From contig JAHZBZ010000012.1 of NCBI GenBank assembly GCA_019423125.1, positions 1 to 44,657 on the forward strand: a stretch of DNA of 44,657 nucleotides, in the 5' to 3' direction. Source of the stretch: Bacillota bacterium (lineage in GTDB: Bacteria; Bacillota; Clostridia; Christensenellales; Borkfalkiaceae). Positions 40,602 through 44,657 of the stretch are shown in pieces (within the stretch, counting starts at the first letter, position 1; each line of letters opens with the position of its first letter). Made by a program: the position numbers and the translations under genes. The notes beneath the pieces are model-generated. The model made no database searches. It was given only the letters and a program-made list of their open reading frames with translations, and had not been told where the DNA came from.

Positions 40602-40716
40602 CCGCGAGGCGAACTTTGCAACAAGCCGCGATTGGTCGCGGCTTGTTCGCTTTCACGCCTGCGGCTCCTTTTTCCCAAAAATCTCGGGCTTCGCCCTGCG
40701 ATTTTCGGGAGACCCT
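40602..40716. repeat. Modular repeat unit 1 (flank, variable hairpin, 60-bp palindromic core)
   Basis: The unit consists of the flank CCGCGAGGCGAACTTTGC, a variable hairpin (40620-40631 paired perfectly with 40636-40647, 12 bp, TTGG loop), and a 60-bp core (40657-40716). The core itself folds: TCCCAAAAATC against GATTTTCGGGA, with an inner GGGC/GCCC stem. The single mismatch on the plus strand becomes a G-U pair on the minus strand. Confidence 0.85.
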
Positions 40717-40723
40717 GTTTATT

Positions 40724-40839
40724 CCGCAAGGCAGACTTTGCGGGCGGGTCAAGTTTTCACTTGACCCGTTTGCTTTATTGCCTGCGGCTCCTTTTTCCCA
40801 AAAATCTCGGGCTATGCCCTGCGATTTTCGGGAGACCCT
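40724..40839. repeat. Modular repeat unit 2
   Basis: The same plan as unit 1, about 123 bases downstream. Flank CCGCAAGGCAGACTTTGC, then a different hairpin (40745-40754 with 40759-40768, 10 bp, TTTC loop), then the core (40780-40839), which differs from the unit 1 core at only 2 of 60 positions. Both differences are in the small inner loop (TTC versus TAT), so the stem is untouched. Confidence 0.85.
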
Positions 40840-40849
40840 AATTTGAAGC

Positions 40850-40890
40850 AAAATTTGCGAACAGGTCGGAAAAAAGTCCGACCTGTTCGC
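40850..40890. repeat. Partial repeat unit 3 (flank and hairpin only)
   Basis: The weaker flank AAAATTTGC is followed by a third, unrelated hairpin (40857-40870 with 40877-40890, perfect 14 bp, AAAAAG loop), at 117 bases from the second hairpin. The core is missing; what follows is GCATTGCGGGAA. The whole 40597-40967 interval holds no gene; it consists of these units and the terminator below. Confidence 0.7.
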
Positions 40891-40912
40891 ATTGCGGGAA
40901 TATCTTTCCGCA

Positions 40913-40946
40913 CAAAAAAACAGGAGCCGACGCCCCTGTTTTTTTA
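40913..40946. terminator. Bidirectional terminator below the small nuclease gene and the repeat array
   Basis: ACAGG pairs with CCTGT, flanked by A and T tracts on both sides (seven A before, seven or more T after), giving a T tract whichever strand is read. Confidence 0.8.
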
Positions 40947-40967
40947 AATATTTTTCCGAAACGGCGT

Positions 40968-41615
40968 TTATTTTTCACCGTGACAATAGTCGTAATACCA
41001 GCAACGGTACGGCTCCTCGCACTGCGGTCCGACCTGAACAAAAACCTCTTCTTTGGAAAATTTGACCTTCCCGAGGCGCCAGATGTTTTCATCCACCCAG
41101 CGGTACAGCTGACGCGCCTGCGGCGTGACGTCCTCGACGCGATACTCCTCCCCATCCCCCGGCAAAACGACAAAGCAGGAGTGCACGGGAAGGCCGCATT
41201 TGGTCACGACGTAACGCTGGAATGCGACGTCTTTGACAAACTGCTCTTTGACCTCGTCGCTGTTTTTGACCTCGTACATGGAAAAACCGTTCTCGGTGCG
41301 GCGCAAGATATCGAGCGCGCAATAATTGTTATAATGCGAAAAGGCCGCTTCACAGATCACGGGCGTACCCTCGCGCAGGAGCTCCTGCGTCTTTTTGAGC
41401 ATCGCGGAGATGTTCAAGCGGCCGTCTTCGCGGCGCACCGTCGTCTCGACGAAGGGGCCGAACATACCCATTGCGCGGTCGCCGAACTCGTTGCCCCTGT
41501 CCAACAGCTCCTGCACTTCGGGCGGGATGACCCGAAATTCGGGTCTGTGCCTGTCCAGCCAGAGCATGCGCGGACACTGCATCCCGCGCATGAAATCGGT
41601 CTTGGTGACCCCCAT
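40968..41615 (-). CDS. Small Cas4/RecB-like PD-(D/E)XK nuclease (DUF2779 N-terminal type)
   Basis: A 215-residue protein. It begins VTKTDFMRGMQCPRMLWL, as do the RecB-like DUF2779/TM0106 proteins. The nuclease core is visible as Asp102 (ALDIL), Glu115 and Lys117 (MYEVKNSD) and Gln133. Cys14 plus Cys199, Cys205 and Cys211 at the end are placed like the 4Fe-4S ligands of Cas4/AddB-type nucleases. DUF2779 proteins are usually far longer (over 450 residues); this one stops after the nuclease domain without frameshift. AAGGAGGA lies before the ATG. No CRISPR array or cas gene is nearby, so a repair or processing role is as likely as any defence role. Confidence 0.75.
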   Translation of the reverse strand: MGVTKTDFMRGMQCPRMLWLDRHRPEFRVIPPEVQELLDRGNEFGDRAMGMFGPFVETTVRREDGRLNISAMLKKTQELLREGTPVICEAAFSHYNNYCALDILRRTENGFSMYEVKNSDEVKEQFVKDVAFQRYVVTKCGLPVHSCFVVLPGDGEEYRVEDVTPQARQLYRWVDENIWRLGKVKFSKEEVFVQVGPQCEEPYRCWYYDYCHGEK

Positions 41616-41631
41616 ATCTTCCTCCTTTTTG

Positions 41632-41660
41632 AAAAACGGGGAGCCGTCTGTGGCTCCCCG
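41632..41660 (-). terminator. Terminator after the 280-residue gene, just before the nuclease gene
   Basis: The perfect 9-bp stem CGGGGAGCC/GGCTCCCCG has a 6-base loop and is followed by TTTTT on the minus strand. The nuclease start codon is only about 16 bases further on, with no space for a promoter. Confidence 0.85.
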
Positions 41661-41667
41661 CTCGGTT

Positions 41668-42510
41668 TCATTTTTTCTTTTTCTTGACCAGAACCGTATA
41701 AGGTTTGATCAACCCCTTGCGGATGAGCTCCTCGTCCGTGCGGTAAGCATAATGGAAATCGGTGTAGATACAGCCGACGTCCGCGATCTCAAAACTGCGG
41801 GCGAGCAACTCGACCAATTCCTTGGCCTGTTTGAGCATCCTGCGCGAGGTGATGCGGATGCGGAGCGGCGTTTCGGAATGCGTTTTTTTGTCGGAGACAT
41901 CCTCAAAACGATATTTGCTCTCTTCAAAGGCTGAGGGCGAAAGCGCGAGGAAGAGAGAAAGCGTCTTTCCGCTGACACAGAGCTTTGCGATCTTGTCTTT
42001 GCCAACGCGGAAATTCTCACTGCCCTGGCAAACGCGCGATTTTACGCCCGCGTAGCCGAGAAGGGCGTTCTTTATCTCCGTGTAAAAATCCTGTACGGGC
42101 TCATTCTGAATAATGCGTGAACGGAATGAACGGCGATAGCGCACGACGCGCTCGTATCCCTCCGGAATTTCCGATGCGGAGGGCTCCGCCTCGGAGACCT
42201 CGGAAAGATCTTCTGCCGCGAGCTCTTCCGTCGCGAGCTCGCCGACGATCCCTGCGTTCTCTTCATCTGCCTCCGACTGCGAGAATGCAGACTCCTCTTC
42301 GAGTTCCGCAAGCGCCTGCTCCATCTTTTCGCGAAACTGTGCCTTGGCACAGGGGAACATCTCCCCTTTCACGCAGAGCGTGCACCATGTCATCGTGCCG
42401 CACAGATCTCTGCCCGCACGCTCGCTCGCAAGCCATTTGTCCACGTCGATCACATGCTGAAGATCGGCAAATTCAGTCTCGGATATGCTCGACAAATCTT
42501 TCCCTTTCAT
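41668..42510 (-). CDS. Unknown protein: N-terminal Cys cluster plus a conserved uncharacterised C-terminal domain
   Basis: A 280-residue protein that I cannot name. Near the N-terminus Cys37, Cys43, Cys46 and Cys54 (CX5CX2CX7C) could bind a metal. Residues 70-120 are acidic and Ala/Glu-rich (linker). The C-terminal part (about 128-265), with YRRSFRSRIIQNEPVQDFY, VKSRVCQGSENFRVGKDKIA, LCVSGKTLSLFLALSP and RITSRRMLKQAKELVELL, resembles a domain I have seen repeatedly in hypothetical Clostridia proteins, often in several copies, with no assigned function. The last residues are KKKKK. Own promoter; followed by a terminator and then the nuclease gene. Confidence 0.75.
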   Translation of the reverse strand: MKGKDLSSISETEFADLQHVIDVDKWLASERAGRDLCGTMTWCTLCVKGEMFPCAKAQFREKMEQALAELEEESAFSQSEADEENAGIVGELATEELAAEDLSEVSEAEPSASEIPEGYERVVRYRRSFRSRIIQNEPVQDFYTEIKNALLGYAGVKSRVCQGSENFRVGKDKIAKLCVSGKTLSLFLALSPSAFEESKYRFEDVSDKKTHSETPLRIRITSRRMLKQAKELVELLARSFEIADVGCIYTDFHYAYRTDEELIRKGLIKPYTVLVKKKKK

Positions 42511-42564
42511 TTCCTTTCACTCCCGGTTCTTCCGCCTCATATGTATGCCTCAAAATTTACATTT

Positions 42565-42593
42565 ATTATACTACAAACAGAATACAAAAGCAA
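42565..42593 (-). promoter_or_regulatory. Promoter of the 280-residue gene
   Basis: On the minus strand TTGCTT (42588-42593) and TATAAT (42565-42570) are 17 bases apart. Confidence 0.75.
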
Positions 42594-42612
42594 GCGATCG
42601 CACAAAAAGCGC

Positions 42613-43290
42613 TCATTTTTCCAGACAGGAACCCAACGCCTCGATGCGCTTGCGCAGGCTGAGCATGCGCGCATCCGTAGCGGCGATCGTCTCGGCACAA
42701 CTCTTCAGCTCGGAGGCGATCTCCGGCCTTGCGGCGCTGTCCTTTTTGTATTTCATCTCATGTTCGAGGCTCGCCCAGAAATCCATCGCAACCGTGCGTA
42801 TCTGTATCTCCACGCGCAGGGGCATCTTTCCGTCCGAAAAGAAGACGGGGATCTCCACGATCATGTGATAACTGCGGTATCCGTTGAGCTTAGGCTTTTT
42901 TATGTAGTCTTTCACCTCAATGACGGTGATGTCGTCTTGTCTGACAAGCATCTCGGCGACGCGATAGATATCGTCGATAAAGGAACAGACGACGCGGACG
43001 CCCGCGATGTCGTTGAGATAGCGCGAGGCACTCTCGACCGTGACGGGATAGCCTTTGCGGCGCAACTTGTCCGCTATGCTCATCGGCTTTTTGACGCGCG
43101 ATGAAATGCTCTCGATCGGGTTGCGGCTGGTCTTGTAGGACAGCTCGTCGTTGAGCACTTCAAACTTCGTGCGCACTTCGCGGATCGCCGCGGCATAGCG
43201 CATCTGAAGCTCCGTCAACGCATTTATCTTTGAAAGCGCGTCCTCTTCCTCCCCCTGCAAAAAATCGCGAAGAAGCTCTTTTTTCTCCAT
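42613..43290 (-). CDS. relQ: Small alarmone synthetase (RelQ/YjbM type)
   Basis: A 225-residue (p)ppGpp synthetase without a hydrolase domain. The synthetase core shows SYKTSRNPIESISSRVKKP, NDIAGVRVVCSFIDDIYRVA, then KPKLNGYRSYHMIVEIPV and EIQIRTVAMDFWASLEHEM, all standard for RelQ/RelP. It makes ppGpp from GTP/GDP and ATP under stress. A helical C-terminal tail, probably the tetramerisation part, follows. The start is ATG 43290 (MEKKELLRD) with GGAGGAAAG. It lies 13 bases after the EFR1 gene on the same transcript. Confidence 0.93.
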   Translation of the reverse strand: MEKKELLRDFLQGEEEDALSKINALTELQMRYAAAIREVRTKFEVLNDELSYKTSRNPIESISSRVKKPMSIADKLRRKGYPVTVESASRYLNDIAGVRVVCSFIDDIYRVAEMLVRQDDITVIEVKDYIKKPKLNGYRSYHMIVEIPVFFSDGKMPLRVEIQIRTVAMDFWASLEHEMKYKKDSAARPEIASELKSCAETIAATDARMLSLRKRIEALGSCLEK

Positions 43291-43303
43291 GTTCTTTCCT
43301 CCC

Positions 43304-44080
43304 TCAGACAAAAAACTTAGGCTGACGCCGCTCCGCACACATCTTTTCCAGCTTTTCGGCAGTCGCGGCGATCTGCGCCCCGAACGAACGCGCATGCTCC
43401 GGACAGGATTTCACGCAGGCGGCGCAGGCGATGCATCTGCCGAGATCGGAAAGATCCGCTCCGATATTGCAAACGGGACAGACGGCGATACACTTGCCGC
43501 ATTTCGTGCACTTATCCGCATCCGCTGCGGGCATCTGTTTGGGTGAGAGCAGGAACGGGCTGTATTCCTTATACGGCTTTTTCCCACACGCGCCCGAAGG
43601 CAGGACTTTGCGCGCGGAGACATTGTCCCAAGCGACGACGCCGAAGGTCTGCGCAGCGAGGAGATCTTCCGCATCCGGCCTTCCCCTGCCGACCGCGCTC
43701 GTATAAGAATGTTCGCCGATGAATGCGCCCGCCGCACAGACGCAAAACCCGCGCGCGGATAACAGGTCGAAATTCTCGGCGAGCGCGCTGTCATAATCGC
43801 GGTTGCCGTACACGCTCAAAACCACCGCGCGGGCGCCGTTTCCCTCCGCCTTTTCCAGGACGGGCAGAAGAAGCGCGGGCAATCTTCCGCCGTAGACGGG
43901 AGCGCCGAACACGACAACGTCCTCTTCCGAAAACGAATAAGAGCGCATACGCGCGGCAAGCGGCGTCAGGTCAATAAGTTTCGTCTCGCTGAGCATCCGC
44001 TCGAAAAAGACTTTCCCTACGGCAGCGACGATCTTTTTCGTCGTGTGGGTCGGACTGAAATACAGTAATGTGAGCTTCAT
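43304..44080 (-). CDS. EFR1-type flavodoxin-ferredoxin protein
   Basis: A 258-residue redox protein. The N-terminal flavodoxin-like domain (FSPTHTTKKIV as FMN loop, VVFGAPVYGGRLP) is followed, from residue ~190, by two 4Fe-4S motifs: CTKCGKCIAVCPV and CIACAACVKSCPEHA. This order is the EFR1 family of Clostridia, small electron carriers of uncertain partners. It starts the operon with the alarmone synthetase downstream. GGAGGGGG lies before the ATG. Confidence 0.92.
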   Translation of the reverse strand: MKLTLLYFSPTHTTKKIVAAVGKVFFERMLSETKLIDLTPLAARMRSYSFSEEDVVVFGAPVYGGRLPALLLPVLEKAEGNGARAVVLSVYGNRDYDSALAENFDLLSARGFCVCAAGAFIGEHSYTSAVGRGRPDAEDLLAAQTFGVVAWDNVSARKVLPSGACGKKPYKEYSPFLLSPKQMPAADADKCTKCGKCIAVCPVCNIGADLSDLGRCIACAACVKSCPEHARSFGAQIAATAEKLEKMCAERRQPKFFV

Positions 44081-44115
44081 TTGCCCCCTCCTGCAAATCT
44101 TGTTTACCGCCTTCT

Positions 44116-44144
44116 ATTGTATCACGTCTGCCCCGCGACGTAAA
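44116..44144 (-). promoter_or_regulatory. Promoter of the EFR1-relQ operon
   Basis: On the minus strand TTTACG (44139-44144) and TACAAT (44116-44121) are 17 bases apart, about 35 bases before the ATG. Confidence 0.7.
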
Positions 44145-44234
44145 GCATCTTTTGCGAAAAGCGACGAAAAAAGAGAACCTCTGCCGAAAAAACCTTCTCA
44201 TTCTCGCGATCCTTACATTTTTTTTTACAATTTT

Positions 44235-44266
44235 TTGACCTGTCGGAAACATCGGTGCAGTACAAT
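44235..44266 (+). promoter_or_regulatory. Possible promoter of the last gene pair
   Basis: TTGACC (44235-44240) and TACAAT (44261-44266) are present, but with a 20-base spacer, which is long for sigma-A. The best candidate in this short gap, though weak. Confidence 0.3.
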
Positions 44267-44288
44267 GCAAAAAAAAGGAGAAACAACC

Positions 44289-44645
44289 ATGAAAGAAAAA
44301 GAGAATTCCGTTTACGTCGAAAAAATGCTTCGCGATTATTCCGCCCGCCCGCAGGAATGCGACGACCTCTCACGGCTCCGCGCGCTTGACAAGCGCACGC
44401 GTCTGCCCGCGAGAATACTCGCAATCTGCACGGGCTGTGCGGGTGCTCTCCTGCTCGGCGCCGGCATGAGTATTTTGCTCGGGGCGCTGACCATACCCTT
44501 CGCCGCAGGGCTTGCTCTCGGCATCGCGGGACTTGCCGTCGTATGCGCAAACCCGCTGCTCTATCGCGCCGTCCTGCACGCGCGCAAGAAAAAGAATGCG
44601 GAAGAGATCCTCCGCCTGAGCCGCAGTCTTCTCGGCGAAGAATGA
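44289..44645 (+). CDS. Small two-helix membrane protein of unknown function
   Basis: A 118-residue protein: a charged N-terminus with VEKMLRDYSARPQECDDLSRLRALDKR, two membrane helices at about 46-68 and 70-92, and a basic helix at the end (RKKKNAEEILRLSRSLL). Homologous small proteins in Clostridia are sometimes labelled dihydropteridine reductase, which this sequence does not support: no nucleotide fold is present. AAAGGAG lies before the ATG 44289; the open frame upstream has no site. A second gene starts on its stop codon. Confidence 0.75.
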   Translation: MKEKENSVYVEKMLRDYSARPQECDDLSRLRALDKRTRLPARILAICTGCAGALLLGAGMSILLGALTIPFAAGLALGIAGLAVVCANPLLYRAVLHARKKKNAEEILRLSRSLLGEE

Positions 44646-44657
44646 ACGGACAAGGCG
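44642..44657 (+). CDS. Start of a further gene, cut by the window end
   Basis: An ATG overlaps the preceding stop by 4 bases (ATGA), the same coupling seen many times in this window. Only five codons (MNGQG) are visible, so nothing can be said about the product. Confidence 0.35.

Noticed and set aside
40493..40851. Two minus-strand frames reading through the repeat cores
   Set aside because: They contain the repeated SRKSQG/ARDFWEKGAAG peptide only because the DNA core is repeated, extend into the tRNA, and have no ribosome binding site. They are artefacts of the repeat.
40597..40890. CRISPR array
   Set aside because: Only two full repeats, which are long (60 bp), palindromic and spaced by hairpins and not by unique spacers; no cas gene is close except a Cas4-like nuclease on a separate transcript.

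Overview
The window looks like a chromosomal segment from a GC-rich, low-abundance-type member of the Firmicutes, class Clostridia. The reasons are strong GGAGG-type ribosome binding sites at nearly every gene, classical TTGACA/TATAAT promoters, RNase J instead of RNase E, the der-plsY-spoIVA neighbourhood of endospore formers, PyrR, RecX, an EFR1-type ferredoxin and a heterodimeric ABC exporter. No phage, IS element, integrase or CRISPR array was seen. I cannot name the genus from this sequence alone.

Layout. 0.1-2.3 kb (-): a two-component system. 2.46-4.45 kb (+): a radical SAM / DNA-metabolism pair. 4.6-12.6 kb (-): one long gene train with RNase J, a tRNA-U34 modification pair (TrmR-like methyltransferase and U32-family protein), a membrane protein, an amidohydrolase and two tandem M29 aminopeptidases. 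12.75-14.5 kb (-): a 575-residue unknown coiled-coil protein. 14.7-17.0 kb (+): serC-serA. 17.1-18.5 kb (+): a membrane-bound XRE regulator. 18.5-19.5 kb (-): a lipoprotein. 19.64-19.77 kb (+): a 43-residue protein with a forespore-type promoter. 19.8-23.3 kb (-): a two-gene ABC exporter. 23.4-26.85 kb (-): der, plsY and a SpoIVA homologue lacking the P-loop. 26.96-27.28 kb (-): a small membrane protein. 27.4-32.3 kb (-): the overlapping operon lgt-pncB-coiled coil-lspA-rluD-pyrR. 32.4-35.0 kb (-): mazF, then recX-nnr. 35.2-38.4 kb (-): ilvE, a YigZ-family gene and tyrS. 38.5-40.3 kb (+): a NifU/IscU-like scaffold and a GGGtGRT-family protein. 40.5-40.9 kb: tRNA-Pro followed by a modular repeat/hairpin array. 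40.97-44.1 kb (-): a small Cas4/RecB-like nuclease, an unknown Cys-cluster protein, and an EFR1 ferredoxin-RelQ operon. 44.3 kb (+): a small membrane protein whose operon runs off the window.

How the parts fit. Most of the window is housekeeping: amino-acid biosynthesis, translation, RNA decay, lipoprotein maturation, NAD salvage and repair, and phospholipid synthesis. The less ordinary material is (1) the spoIVA locus, where the P-loop and switch segments are missing and the ribosome binding site sits inside a terminator-like hairpin with a competing upstream hairpin; (2) the 43-residue gene with a good match to the sigma-F/sigma-G consensus; (3) the repeat array behind tRNA-Pro, in which the same backbone carries unrelated but perfectly paired hairpins; (4) the scaffold/GGGtGRT gene pair, which has a strong promoter and a palindrome at the predicted +1; (5) a recurring architecture in which a gene begins 0-40 nt after a terminator-like hairpin with no room for a promoter (rnj, spoIVA, recX and the small nuclease).
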